Positions 36,877 through 48,453 of a stretch of DNA of 64,000 nucleotides are shown piece after piece. How positions within the stretch are numbered: position 1 is the first letter of the stretch; each line of letters begins with the position of its first letter. This DNA comes from Balaenoptera acutorostrata (taxonomy: Eukaryota; Chordata; Mammalia; Artiodactyla; Balaenopteridae), in assembly GCF_949987535.1 (NCBI RefSeq), contig NC_080064.1:44101937-44165936 (forward strand). Direction: 5' to 3'. The translations under genes were made by a program, and so were the position numbers. Below the pieces are notes generated by a model that saw only the letters and a program-made list of their open reading frames with translations, did not search any database and was not told the DNA's origin.

Positions 36877-39800
36877 AGGTATTTCATACAAATGCAAATG
36901 CTAAAAAAGCAGGGGTAGCAATACTCATATCAGATAAAACAGTATTTGAAACAAAGTCTGTAATAGAAAACAAAGAAGGGCATTATATAATAATAAAGGG
37001 ACCAATGCCAGAAGAGGATATAATACTCATTAACATATGTGCACTTAATACAGGAGCTTGTAAGTATTTAAAGCAAATATTAACAGACCTAAAAGAAGAA
37101 ATGGACAAATTACAATAATAGTGGGGGACTTTAACACCCCACTTGCATCACTAGATCATTCAGACAGAAAACCAATAAGGGAACAGTAGTCTTAAATGTC
37201 ACATTAGACCAGTTGGACTTAATAGATATCTACAGGACATTCCATCCAAAAAAAACCCAGAATACACATTCTCTTCAAGTGCACATGGAGTGTTGTCCAG
37301 GATTGATCACATGCTAGGCCATAAAACAAGTCTCAACAACTTTAAGGGGATAGAAATTAATGTCATGCATTTTTTCCAACCACAACACTATGAAACTAGA
37401 AATCAATTACAGAAAGAAGAATGGGAAAAGAACAAACGTGATGACCAAACAACATGCTACTAAAAAAACCAATGTGTCAATGAAGAAATGGAAGAGGAAA
37501 TAAGAAAATACCTCAAGACAAATGAAAATGGAAACTGAAATGGAAACACAACTTTCCAAAATCTATGGAATGCAGCAGAAGCAGTTCTAAGAGGGAAGTT
37601 TATAGTGATATAGATTTTCCTCAAGAAAGAACAAAAATCTCAAATAAACAACCTAACCTACCATCCGAAGCAATTAGAAGAATGAACAAAGCCCAAAGTT
37701 AGCAGAAGAAAGTAAATAATAAAGATCAGAGAGGAAGTAAATAAAATAGAGACCAAAAGAACAATAGAAAAGATCAATGAAGCCAATGTTTATCTTTTGA
37801 AAAGATAAACAAAATTGTTAAACCTTTAGCCAAGGTCTTCAAGAGAAAAAGAAGACCCAAATGAACAAAATAAGAAATTAAAGAGGAGAAATAAGCAACA
37901 CCACAGAGATATAAAAAATCATAAGAGAATACTATGAACAGTTATATGCCAAATTGGACATTCTAGAAGAAATGGACAATTTTCTAGAAACACAGAACTT
38001 TCAAAGACTGAATCAGGAAGAAATAGGCTATTCAAACAGACGATCACTAGTAGTAAAATTGGATTTCTAATAAAACAAACAAACTCTCAGCAAACAAAAT
38101 TCCAGGATTGGACAGTTTCACAGGGGAACTCTACCAAGCATATAAAGAAGAGCAATACCTGTCCTTCTCAACTCTTCCAAAAAACTGAAGAGAAGGAAAC
38201 ACACCCAGATTTATTTTATGATACTACCATTACCCTGATACCAAAATCAGAAAAAGACACTACAAAAAAAGAAAATTACAGGCCAACATCTCTGATGGGT
38301 ATAGATGCAAAACTCCTCAACAAAATATTAGTACCTGAATACAACAATATATAAAAAGGATCATACACCATGACAAGTGGGATTTATTCCAGGCATGCAC
38401 AGATCAATCAGTGTGATACACCACATTAACAAAAGGAAGGATAAAAGTCACATGATCATCTTAGTAGACACACACAAAAAAGCATTTGACAAAATTCAAC
38501 GTCCATTCATGATAAAAAAACTCTCATCAAAGTTGGTATGGAGGAAGTATACCTCAATATAATAAAGACTATTTATGGCAAACCCATAGCTAATATACTC
38601 AATGGTGGAAAGCTGAAAGCTTTTCCTCTAAAATCAGGAACAAGACAAAGGATGCCCACTCTCACCACTTCTATTTAACATAATATTGGAAGTCCTAGCC
38701 ACAGCAATCAGACAAGAAAAAGAAGGAAGAGGCATCCAAATAGGAAGGCAAGAAGTAAAACTGTCACTGTTTACAGATGACATCATACTGCATATAGAAA
38801 ATGCTAAAGTTGCTACCAGAAATCTATTAGAACTAATAAATGAATTCTGTAAAGCTGCAGGATATAAGGTTAATATACAGAAACCTATTGCTTCTCTGTA
38901 CGCTAATTATGAACTATCAGAAAGAGAATGCAAGAAAATAACCCCAATTAAAATTTTATCAAAAAGAATAAAATACCTAGGAATAAATTTAACCAAGGAG
39001 GTAAAAGACCAGTACTCTAAAAACCATAAAACATTGATGAAGGAAGTTGAAGATGATACCAAGGAATGGAAAGATATTCCAGGTTCATGGATTAGCAGAA
39101 TTAATATTATTAAAATACATACTACTGAAAGCAATCTACAGATTTAATGCAATCCTTATCAAAATACTCGTGACATTTTTCACCGAACTAGAAGAAATAA
39201 TCCTAAAATTTATATGGAACCACAAAAGACCCTGAATTGCCAAACCAATCTTGAGAAAAAGGAACAAAGCTAGAGGTATAATACTCTCTGACTTCAGACT
39301 GTACTACAAAGCTTTAGTCATCAAAACAGCATGGTACTGGCACAAAAACAGACACAGATCAATGGAACAGAATAGAGAGCCCCCAAGTAAACCCACATAC
39401 TTATGTTTAATTAACCTATGATGAAGGAGGCATGATATACACTGGAGAAAAGAGAGTCTCTTTAATAAATAGTGCTGGAAAAATTGGACAGCTACTTGTA
39501 AAAGAATGAAATTAGAACATTTTCTCACACCATATACAAAAATAAACTCAAAATGTATTGAAGACCTAAATGTAAGACCTGAAACCATAAAACTCCTGGA
39601 AGAAAACATAGGCTGAACACTCTTTGACATAAAGTGTAGGAAGATTTTCTTAGATCTGTCTCCTAAGGCAAAAAAAATAAAAGCAAAAATAAATAAGTGG
39701 GACCTAGTTAAATGTAAAAAAAATTTTTTACAGCAAAGGAAACCATCAAGAAAATGAAAAGACAACCTCCTGAATAGGAGAAAATATTTGCAAATGATAT

Positions 39801-39892
39801 GACCGATAAGGGGTTAATATCCAAACTATATACATGATTCACACAACTCAATATCATAAAAATAACCAGCCTGATTTTAAAATGGTCAGAAG

Positions 39893-40012
39893 GGAATTCC
39901 CTGGCAGTCCAGTGGTTAGGAGTCAGTGCTCTCACTGCCGGGGCCCAGGTTTGATCCTTGGTCGGGGAACTAAGATTCTGCAAGCTACGTGGCATGGCCA
40001 AAAAAAAAAAAA
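39893..40012 (+). mobile_element. short CHR-type SINE
   Basis: Head 'ggaattccctggcagtccag', degenerate B box 'ggtttgatcc' and a poly(A) tail. Nine-bp duplication ggtcagaag at 39884-39892 and 40013-40021. It is inserted in the decayed ORF2 of the nested L1. Confidence 0.85.
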
Positions 40013-40514
40013 GGTCAGAAGACATGAATAGACATTGTGTCAAAGAAAATATACAGATGGCCAAAGGCACATGAAAAGTTTCTCAACATTTCTAATCATC
40101 AGAGAAATGCAAATCAAAACCCCAGTGAGATACCACCTCACACTTGTCAGTATGGCTATCATCAAAATGTCTATAAGCAGCTAAACTCCAATAAAAAATA
40201 ATTTTTAAAAAAGCCTATAAATAACAAATGTTGGCAAAGCTGTGGAGAAAGGGGGATCCTAGTACACTGTTAGTGGGAATGTAAATTGGTACAGCTACTA
40301 TGGAAAATATTATGGAGATTCCTCAAAAAACTAAAGATAGAACTGCCATATGATTCAGCAATTCCACTCCTGGGTGTATATTCAAAGAAAACAAAAACAG
40401 TAATTTGAAAATATACATGTACCCCAATGTTCATAGCAGCATAATTTACAGTAGCCAAGATATAGAAGCAACCTAAGTGTCCATCAACAGATGAATGGAT
40501 AAAGAAGATGTGAT

Positions 40515-40557
40515 ACATAGATATATCTCTTTATCTATCTATCTGTCTGTCTATGTA
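40515..40557 (+). repeat. tetranucleotide (TATC/TGTC)n patch
   Basis: Short microsatellite within the nested L1's ORF2 end, at the same relative place where the copy at 36387 carries (CA)n. Confidence 0.7.
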
Positions 40558-41663
40558 ATGGAGTATTACTCGGCCATGAAAAAGAATGAAATTCTGCCAT
40601 TTACAACAACATGGATGGACCTAGAGTGTTATGCTTAGTGAAATATGTCAGACAGAGAAAGACAAATACTGTAATGCTATCACTTGTATGTGGAATCTAA
40701 AAAATAAAACAAACCAATGAATATAACCAAACAGAAACAGACTCACAGATATAGAGAATAAACTAGTGGTTATCAGTGGAGAGAGGGGAGTGGGGAGTGG
40801 CAAGATATGGATAGGGGAGTAAGGAGGTACAAACTACTGTCTATAAAATAAATAAGACTAGAAGGATATATTGTACAGCACAGGGAAATATAGTCACTAT
40901 TTTATAAACTTTAAATGCAGTATAATCTATAAAAATATTGAATCACTGTGTTGCACACCTGAAACTAATATTGTAAATCATCTATACTTCAATTAAAAAA
41001 TAGTAAAAACACAAATTAACATTATGAGATGTGAGAGAGAGGGATATCATTACAAGTCCTGTAAATAGTAAGAAGACAATAGGGCATATTATGAACACAT
41101 TTATGCTAATACATGTCCAACTTGGACAAAATGGACAAATTCTTTGAACATCAACTTTCATACCTCTGTCAAGAAAAAATAGGTAGCTGGAATAGCCCTG
41201 CGTCCATTGAAAGAGTTGAATTTATTATTATAAACCTTTTCACAAAGAAAAGTCCAGGTCTAGATATGTTCACTGGTGACTTTTACAAAATGAAGGAAGA
41301 AATAACACCAGTTCTATACACTCTTAGAAAATAGATGAGGAGGGAATCTCTTTTGATGAGGCTTCATTACACTAGTATCAAAACTAGAAAAAAAATGGGA
41401 AGAAATGAAAACTGCAGACCTATATCCCTCATAGGTGGTTGCATAAATACATAACAAGTTTTTAGTATATCCAATTCAGTAATACATAAAATAATAAGGT
41501 ACTTCATGACTAAATGGGGCTTATTCCAAATATGCTAGGTTGGTTTAACATTCAAAAATCAATCTGTAACTCAGCATGTTAACAGGATAGAAAGGAAAAA
41601 CATGTTAAAAGAAAAAGCTGCTGCAGAAAAAGCATTTGATGAGCCCATACTTCCATTCAATCT

Positions 41664-41742
41664 CTCTCTCTCCCCCCCACCCTCTCTCTATATATATATA
41701 TACAGAGAGAGAGATATCTATCTATCTATATATATATGTATC
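41664..41742 (+). repeat. compound CT/TA/GA/TATC microsatellite
   Basis: Runs of CT, then TA, GA, TATC and TA follow one another in about 80 bp inside the outer L1. Likely length-variable. Confidence 0.85.
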
Positions 41743-42130
41743 AGCAGTTTAAAAATAGAAGAGAACTTTTACAATCTAATAAAGAGAATTTATGAAAAAA
41801 TATATCTAACAGTGACTGATTGATTGGTTCTTCTTTAAGATTGGGAACAAGGAGATGATGTCTACTCTTATTTCTATTCAGCATTTCAGTGGATCTTCTA
41901 GCCAATGTAATAAGGCAAGAAAACAAAATTAGAGGACTACAGATGGAAAAAAAGAAGTAAGATTGTCTTTATTCACAGATAACATGGTTGTCTATGTAAG
42001 AAATTCTAAAGAATTTACAGAATAGTACTAGATCTGGTCAATGAATTTATCAGAGTTGCAAAATCATTGTGTAAAAGTCAATTGTATTTCTGTATACTAA
42101 CAATCAGAAATTGGAATTTAAAAACAATAC

Positions 42131-42456
42131 AATAGGACTTCCCTGGTGGCACAGTGGTTAAGAATCTGCCTGCTAATGCAGGGGACATGGGTTCGAGCCC
42201 TGGTCTGGGAAGATCCCACATGCCATGGAGCAACTAAGCCCGTGTGCCACAACTACTGAGCCTGCGCTCTAGAGCCTGCAAGCCACAACTACTGAACCCC
42301 GCGGGCCTAGAGCCTGTGCTCCGCAACAAGAGAAGCCACCGTAGTGAGAAGCCCACGCACCGCAACAAAGAGTAGCCCCTGCTCGCCGCAACTAGAGAAA
42401 GCCCATGCACAGCAACAAAGACCCAACGCAGGCAAAAATAAATAAATAAATTTTTT
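42131..42456 (+). mobile_element. CHR SINE
   Basis: Sense copy, head 'ggacttccctggtggcacag', intact GGTTCGAGCCC, tail AATAAATAAATAAA followed by T6 and an A run. Duplication aaaaacaatac at 42120-42130 and close to 42458-42468. It splits the outer old L1. Confidence 0.9.
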
Positions 42457-42800
42457 AAAAAACAATACTATTTTCATACACTGAAAACTACAAAACATTG
42501 CTAAGAGAAATTGAAGACCCAAATAAGTGAAGAGATATACTATATTTATGAATCAGAAGACTCAATATTGTTAAGATGTCATTTCTCCCAAAATTGATTC
42601 ATAGCTTCAACACAGTCCCAATCAAAATACCAGCAGGCTGTTTCAAAATAGAAATTGAGACACTGATTCTAAAATATATGTGGAGATGCAAAGAATCTAG
42701 AATAGCTGAGACAACTTTGAAAAAGAACATAATTCAAAGACTTACACTACCTGATGTTAAGGCTTATTTTAAAGGTAGGTTAATCAAGACAGTATTGTTG

Positions 42801-43137
42801 GGGCTTCCCTGGTGGCGCAGTGGTTGAGAATCTGCCTGCCAATGCAGGGGACACGGGTTCGAGCCCTGGTCTGGGAAGATCCCACATGCCGTGGAGCAAT
42901 TAGGCCCGTGAGCCACAATTACTGAGCCTGCGCGTCTGGAGCCTGTGCTCCGCAACAAGAGAAGCCGCGATAGTGAGAGGGCCGCGCACCGCGATGAAGA
43001 GTGTCCCCCGCTTGCCACAACTAGAGAAAGCCCTCGCACAGAAACAAAGACCCATCACAGCCATAAATAAACAAATAAATAAAATTAAAAAAAAAAAAAA
43101 AGAAAAAAATTGCCTTTAGAATATGTTTTAAAAAAAA
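42801..43137 (+). mobile_element. CHR SINE with extra 3' segment
   Basis: Sense, nearly consensus copy. Duplication agacagtattgtt at 42787-42799 and 43138-43150. After the SINE's own A-rich tail (ending about 43108) there are about 20 bp of unrelated sequence ending in TTTT, then a second A run before the right duplication. Confidence 0.9.
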
Positions 43138-43309
43138 AGACAGTATTGTTTTGGTATAATATGTATTTCTAGGTTGGTGGAACAGAGTAGAGTGATTTTA
43201 AGTGATGTTTATATGGGTATATACACATATCAAAATTCATCAGATTGTACACTTTAAAAATGTACTAAATATGTACATTTTGCCAATTATTTTAAATATA
43301 ACTAAAAAA

Positions 43310-44195
43310 TAACAAAAATTTTCAAGAAATGTAGTGGACATTCAAACTTTCATCATGTCACAGGGGGAATAGAACTAAAGAGTTAACCTCATGTCAAAGT
43401 TTCAAGCAAAAAGGAACAAAATTGTATTAATTCTTTACTCAAAACCAGAGAGAAATAGAGAAATTTATATTGGTTGTGATATAATGCAAGAATCTGTGAA
43501 ATTGTATATCTATGTAATCCCCGTCTTGTATAATTTAGACTGAATGGCCTCTTGAGATTCTTTTCCCTGTGCAATTCTAAAATCAGAGTTTTGGTTTTAG
43601 TTCAAAGCTACACATATTCTTCAGAGAAATGTGAAGTTACAAAAGCATAATTTTAAAGGTTCATTGTAGCACAAATAAAAACAGATGGCCCTAAAATCTG
43701 CTTAAGGAATGTTTTATTTTCCGGCCTTCAAGGAATACATTTCTTTTCTCTTAGGGAGGAGGAACTGATAGTCTTCTTTTCAAAAGAATGAAAGGAGTTG
43801 GTGAAAACTGCTCTGGAAAATAGTGCAGAGGAAGGAGGTGCTGTTCCATTGATTATTAGCATAGCTTTTCCCAGTGTTATACATGGAAGACAGTATTTAA
43901 CTACAGGTTAAATGAAAATATAAGGATCCCCATGAAGGAGCCCTGGCTGCTCTCCCTCCAGTGACTGCACCAGGAGGTCACTGCTGAACAATGCATGTTC
44001 AGAGTAAGATTGTCTTCCCCTCCCTCCAGTGTCACTGCATGCCCATTGATAGGGGTGAACAGTGGCTTCAGAATGCTGTTTCTAGCCAAACCCCTGGCCT
44101 TTCCTATCTCCCAGCACTTACAAGCTTGCTGCCGCTTTTGGCTTTGAGACTACCATCTCTAATCTCATTGTGTTCAAGGACCACAAGAAACCCTG
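43310..44195. other. intron sequence, mostly unassigned
   Basis: Nothing clear at 43310-43900. From about 44100 the C/T-rich sequence may be the distal part of the L2 that follows. Confidence 0.35.
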
Positions 44196-44427
44196 GACTC
44201 CTTCGGCATCCCTCATCTCCCACAATTTAATTTCTATCTCCGTGCATCCCTCTTTCTGACCCCATATTTCACTCATTTTGAAAAACTCAAGGGCTCAGTC
44301 CCTGTAAGTTTTATTTGCCTCTATCCATTTCCTTGGTGATCTATCCAGTCTCCTGGCCTTAAATACTGTCTCTATACTGATGTCTTCCAAATATCTTCCT
44401 TCAGCCTGACTCTCTTCCCTGTTTTGT

Positions 44428-44786
44428 TAGACATGATGGCTAATTAATGGGAAGCAACCTAGCTGCTCTGCCAGTTAGCTGCTAGGATCACCTGAAGAGC
44501 TCCTCGGAAGTGGAAGAGGTCTCTCTGGCCCCTGCATATATGCCCCATGTCTGCACAAGCCCAGAGGAGTACCTAAGGAAATGGCTATCTCAGAAAGGAC
44601 AACCTGACCTTGCAGCTTCCAAGACCTATCTCCACCCTTTCCAGGATTCCCGAGATGCGTTCCCTTATTTATCTGCTTCTATAAAACTCCAGGCCCCTTC
44701 CCTTTATTGAGATCATCCGTGTTAATGAACCTTCTCCCTATTGCAGTAGCCTGGGTAAAACTAGCTCCTTAATTGTCCACCACATT
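44428..44786 (+). mobile_element. solo LTR, family not named
   Basis: Starts TGTTAGACATGATGG and ends ATTGTCCACCACA, has a TATA-like tataaaactcc at about 44680 and a C/T-rich downstream part. The TG...CA ends and about 360-bp length suit a solo retroviral LTR, but the flanking repeat is only an imperfect 4 bp (gttt/tttt). No coding sequence. Confidence 0.5.
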
Positions 44787-44799
44787 TTGTCTTTCATAC

Positions 44800-44915
44800 T
44801 TTTAAGCCTCGATTTCCCATCTATAAAAGGAGATCATCATAACTACTTCTTAGACTTGGTTGAGGATTAAATGAAATTATGTATGTAAAGTTTAATAAAC
44901 TCTCAATAAATATTT
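44800..44915 (-). mobile_element. MIR fragment, antisense
   Basis: 'agcctcgatttcccatctataaaagg' and 'ggttgaggattaaatgaaattatgtatgtaaag' are MIR reversed. It is followed by an A run at 44916-44932. Confidence 0.7.
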
Positions 44916-44932
44916 AAAAAAAAAAAAAAAAA

Positions 44933-45285
44933 GGGGCTTCCCTGGTGGCGCAGTGGTTAAGAATCCGCCTGCCAATGCAGGGCACACGGGTTCGAGCCCT
45001 GGTCCGGGAAGATCCCACATGCCGCGGAGCAACTACGCCCGTGCGCCACAACTACTGAGCCTGCGCTCTAGAGCCCGTGAGCCACAACTACTGAGGCCTG
45101 CGTGCCCCAACTACGGGGGTCCGTGTGCCTAGAGCCCGTGCTCCATAACAGGAGAAGCCACCACAATGAGAAGCCCACACACCACAACGAAGAGTGGCCC
45201 CCACTCACCGCAACTAGAGGAAGTCCACACGCAGCCACAAAGACCCAATACAGCCAAAAATAAATAAGTAAATAAAATTTTTTAA
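44933..45285 (+). mobile_element. CHR SINE, long form
   Basis: Head 'ggggcttccctggtggcgcag', intact GGTTCGAGCCC, then repeated 'gagccacaactactgag' units, tail AAATAAATAAGTAAATAAA then T6 and A5. Immediately followed by a SINE in the opposite orientation. Confidence 0.9.
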
Positions 45286-45420
45286 AAATTTAATTAATTA
45301 ATTAATTTTGTTGGCTGTGCCGCGTGGCTTGCAGGATCTCAGTTCCCTGACCAGGGATTAAACCCGGGCCACGGCAGTGGAAGCCTGGAATTCTAACCAC
45401 TAGGCTACCAGGGAACTCCC
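45286..45420 (-). mobile_element. short CHR-type SINE, antisense
   Basis: (TTAA)n tail on the left, B-box region 'ccagggattaaacccggg' and head at right ('ctaccagggaactcccc'). Together with the preceding sense SINE it forms an inverted pair. Confidence 0.82.
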
Positions 45421-45744
45421 CGACTTTAGTGTCTTATTGCCCACTTGACATCTCTACTTACATAGGCATCTCAAGCTTAGCAAGTTCAATTCTGACCTCC
45501 TGATCTTCCCTCAAAACCTCCTCTTCTTGCAGTCTTCCCTAAGTTAATGGCAGTGCCATCCTTCCAGTTACCAAAACTTTGGAGTCATCTTTAAGGCTTC
45601 TTTCATATCCTATGTCCAGTCTGTTAGGAAATTCTTCTGGCTCTACCTTCCAAATATGTCTGGAACCCAACCACCTCTCAATCCTTGGGCCAGTCTTGGT
45701 CTAAGTTAATCTTGGATTTGTGTAGTGGTCTCCTAACTGGTCTT

Positions 45745-46680
45745 TTTTTCTTTTTCTTTTTTTTTTTTAACATCTTTATTGGAGTATAATTGCTTTACAA
45801 TGGTGTGTTAGTTTCTGCTTTATAACAAAGTGAATCAGCTATACATATACATATATCCCCATATCTCCTCCCTCTTGGCGTCTCCCTCCCACCCTCCCTA
45901 TCCCACCCCTCTAGGTAGTCACAAAGTACCGAGCTGATCTCCCTGTGCTATGTTGCTGCTTCCCACTAGCTATCTATTTTACATTTGGTAGTGTATATAT
46001 GTCCATGCCACTCTCTCACTTCGTTCCAGCTTACCCTTCCCACTCTGTGTTCTCAATTCCATTCTCTACATCTGCGTCTTTATTCCTGTCCTGCCCTTAG
46101 GTTCTTCAGAACCATTTTGTTTGTTTGTTTTAGATTCCATATATATGTGTTAGCATACAGAATTTGTTTTTCTCTTTCTGACTTACTTCACTCTGTATGA
46201 CAGACTCTAGGTCCATCCACCTCTCTACAAATAACTCAATTTCGTTTCTTTTTATGGCTGAGTAATATTCCATTGTATATATGTGCCACATCTTCTTTAT
46301 CCATTCATCTGTCGATGGACACTTAGGTTGCTTCCATGTCCTGGCTATTGTAAATAGTGCTGCAATGAACATTGTGGTACATGACTGTTTTTGAATTATG
46401 GTTTTCTCTGGGTATATGCCCAGTAGTGGGACTGCTGGGTCATATGGTAGTTCTATTTTTAGTTTTTTAAGGAACCTCCATACTGTTCCACATAGTGGCT
46501 GTATCAATTTACATTCCCACCAACAGTGCAAGAGGGTTCCCTTTACTCCACACCCTCTCCAGCATTTATTGTTTGTAGATTTTTTGATGATACCCATTCT
46601 GACTGGTGTGAGGTGATACCTCATTGTAGTTTTGATTTGCATTTCTCTAATGATTAATGATGTTGAGCATCCTTTCATGT
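45745..46680 (-). mobile_element. 5'-truncated L1 3' end, antisense
   Basis: Perfect duplication ctaactggtctt at 45733-45744 and 46681-46692. Contains the 3'UTR and an open ORF2 C-terminal frame (46678 down to 46130, 182 codons) with the intact C-x3-C-x7-H-x4-C cluster. The frame is closely related to the end of the intact L1 at 18319. 5'-truncated, so dead on arrival. Confidence 0.92.
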
Positions 46681-47489
46681 CTAACTGGTCTTCTTATTGG
46701 TAGCCTTTCCCCCATCAGTTTATTTTCAACACAGCAGCCCAAGTGATCCTGTTAAAACTAAGTCAAATCATGTCACTCCTCTGCTCAAAATTCTTCAAAG
46801 ATCTTTCATACCAGTTAGAACTATCACTGAAGTCTTCTATACCATTTGTACTTCTTAACCCATTACCTGTCTAACCTAACTTCTTATACCTCTCCCTTTT
46901 CAGTCACACTGTCCTTAGTTAATGTTCCTTGAAACTGCCTGGCTTGCTAACATGCTACAACCACACAGCCATTGCACCAGCTATTCTAAATGCCTGTAAG
47001 GCTCTTCCTTACATATTCCCATGGCTTTTCCCTCACTTTTCAGTAAGAACTCTCCCAAGTATCCAATATTAAATCTCACTAACCAGTACTCCTAGTCCTC
47101 CTTCATGCTTTATTTTTCTGTATAGCACTTATCAATGTCTAACATTTAAAGTATTTTACTTATTTATTTATTTATTTATTTTTCCTCCTCCTCTACACAC
47201 AAGAATATAAGTTCTATGAGGGAAGATTTGTTTGTTCACACTGAATAAAACAAGTACTAACACAGTGCCTGGTACCCATTGTATGCTCATTGAGTATTTG
47301 CTACATGAATGAGTGAAGGTTCATGGTTCATGATATGTAGACCCATAGGCCTGGAAGGTGGATGCCAGGTTCTAGACACAAGTGAACCCCAGCTAATTGG
47401 AAGGACAAATGTTTATATCTTCCCTAAATATCTCCAGGGAAGGATATTCCTCCACCTGTCCCATTGTTATTCATTTCAGTGTTCCTTTC

Positions 47490-47760
47490 TCAGTTCTTTC
47501 TCTTCCTTTACTCATGCTCTTCTCTTTATCCAAAGTGTTCTTCCTCTGTACCTGATTTGAAAACCAATTCAAATGTTAAAGCTTTTAGGAAACCTTCCTA
47601 GAATTCTCCATTTTCCAGACAGTATCACTCCTTCTTTCCTCTGTTCCCATCTTTTTTTTGGGGGGGGGAGCCGCCTTTTCAGATTATTCTAAACTGTAAT
47701 GATTTCTGTTTCCTCTAAGTTTGTATAATATATTAATATTTGTACATCTTTTACATTCTT
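47490..47760 (+). mobile_element. probable L2 fragment
   Basis: 'ttcaaatgttaaagcttttagg' and 'ccttcctagaattctcc' resemble the L2 3' region. A run of nine to ten G follows a T run at 47653-47669. Confidence 0.4.
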
Positions 47761-47771
47761 TTTTAAAGTTT

Positions 47772-47896
47772 CTTTCTTTTTTTTTTTTTTCCACCGTGAA
47801 GCTTGCAGGATCTTAGTTCTCCAACCAGGGATCGAACCTGGGCCCTGGCAGTGAAAGCGTCAAATCCTAACCACTAGACCACCGGGGAATTCCCCT
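47772..47896 (-). mobile_element. short CHR-type SINE, antisense
   Basis: T-rich left end, 'aaccagggatcgaacctgggccc' B-box region, head 'accaccggggaattcccc' at right. Confidence 0.8.
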
Positions 47897-48384
47897 AGAA
47901 CTATATTTTTTTAATTGGTTTTTGTGATTGTGTGAATGGTTAGACTCTGGGGGTGGGAAACACAGGAAAATAAAGCTTATGTACTGCTTCACTTGGTATG
48001 TTAAAATGGTCCTTTTGATATAAGACCGAAGTAGAATTTAGCTCAGTGCCTGGCTCATGGTTGGCACTTCATAGATGTTATCGATTTTGCACATACTGTT
48101 GTTACAGAAGTTGCTTCCTGCCTTTTATCAGTATGTCATTGTCACTAATTTGTGAGCTCTTAGGAAGGTCTGAATCCCATTATCTCATAAGATGTACTCA
48201 ATTGAATTATTTGCTGCTGACTTGAAGGTTGCTTTACAATTTTATAAGCAGTGTGGAGGAGATGAGCATACAAATTTTATTTAACAAACACTTGAGCTTA
48301 TTATGCTCTTGGTGCTGGTCTAAGCACTTTATTAATATTAATTTATTTAGTCCTCATCACATGAAATAGTTACTTTTTTTTTTT

Positions 48385-48406
48385 GACATATGTTACATGG
48401 AGCTTT

Positions 48407-48453
<47 letters not shown>

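Larger units (their letters stand above)
33066..41000 (+). mobile_element. nearly full-length L1 nested in an older L1
   Basis: 5'UTR from about 33066 ('gacagagtaggagg' start), decayed ORF1 at about 34240-35030, ORF2 start at about 35820, ORF2 body from 36893, and 3'UTR ending near 41000 with an A-rich tail. It is itself interrupted by a CHR SINE (35445-35738), a truncated L1 (36009-36876) and a short SINE (39893-40012). Without these it is about 6.6 kb, a normal full-length size. ORF1 and ORF2 have numerous stops and frameshifts, so it is dead. The antisense frame of 191 codons at 33215-33790 lies in its 5'UTR and is not a gene. Confidence 0.75.
30590..43305 (+). mobile_element. old L1, split by a nested L1 (outer element)
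   Basis: Outer pieces are about 30590-33065 (5'UTR remnant 'tctccctgcattgaagacag', decayed ORF1, start of ORF2) and 41016-43305 (later ORF2 and a 3'UTR with 'atcagattgtacactttaaaaatg'). The second piece is further cut by two CHR SINEs. The left and right pieces meet at a duplication of tagtgaaaacacaca (33051-33065) and tagtaaaaacacaaa (41001-41015) made by the inner L1. All frames carry many stops. A microsatellite patch lies at 41650-41745. Confidence 0.7.
44200..47315 (+). mobile_element. L2 split by several later insertions
   Basis: Host L2 pieces at about 44200-44424, 45420-45744 and 46681-47315. The last holds 'cagcagcccaagtgatcctgttaaaac', 'catgtcactcctctgctcaaaa' and the end 'cagtgcctggtacccattgtatgctcattgagtatttgct'. 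Between the pieces lie an LTR, a MIR fragment, two SINEs and a truncated L1. The pieces follow L2 order without overlap. Confidence 0.65.

Noticed and set aside
38377..39147. Reverse-transcriptase-like frames (with a T-D-D-I variant of the catalytic motif at about 38773)
   Set aside because: Decayed ORF2 of the nested L1; many stops and shifts nearby, so the altered motif is decay, not a new enzyme.
46130..46678. 182-codon frame with a cysteine cluster, also the similar 13727-14221 frame
   Set aside because: Both are C-terminal remnants of L1 ORF2 in 5'-truncated insertions, not independent zinc-finger genes.
47644..47672. T run followed by a run of about nine G
   Set aside because: Low-complexity patch next to a probable L2 end; no support for a functional site.
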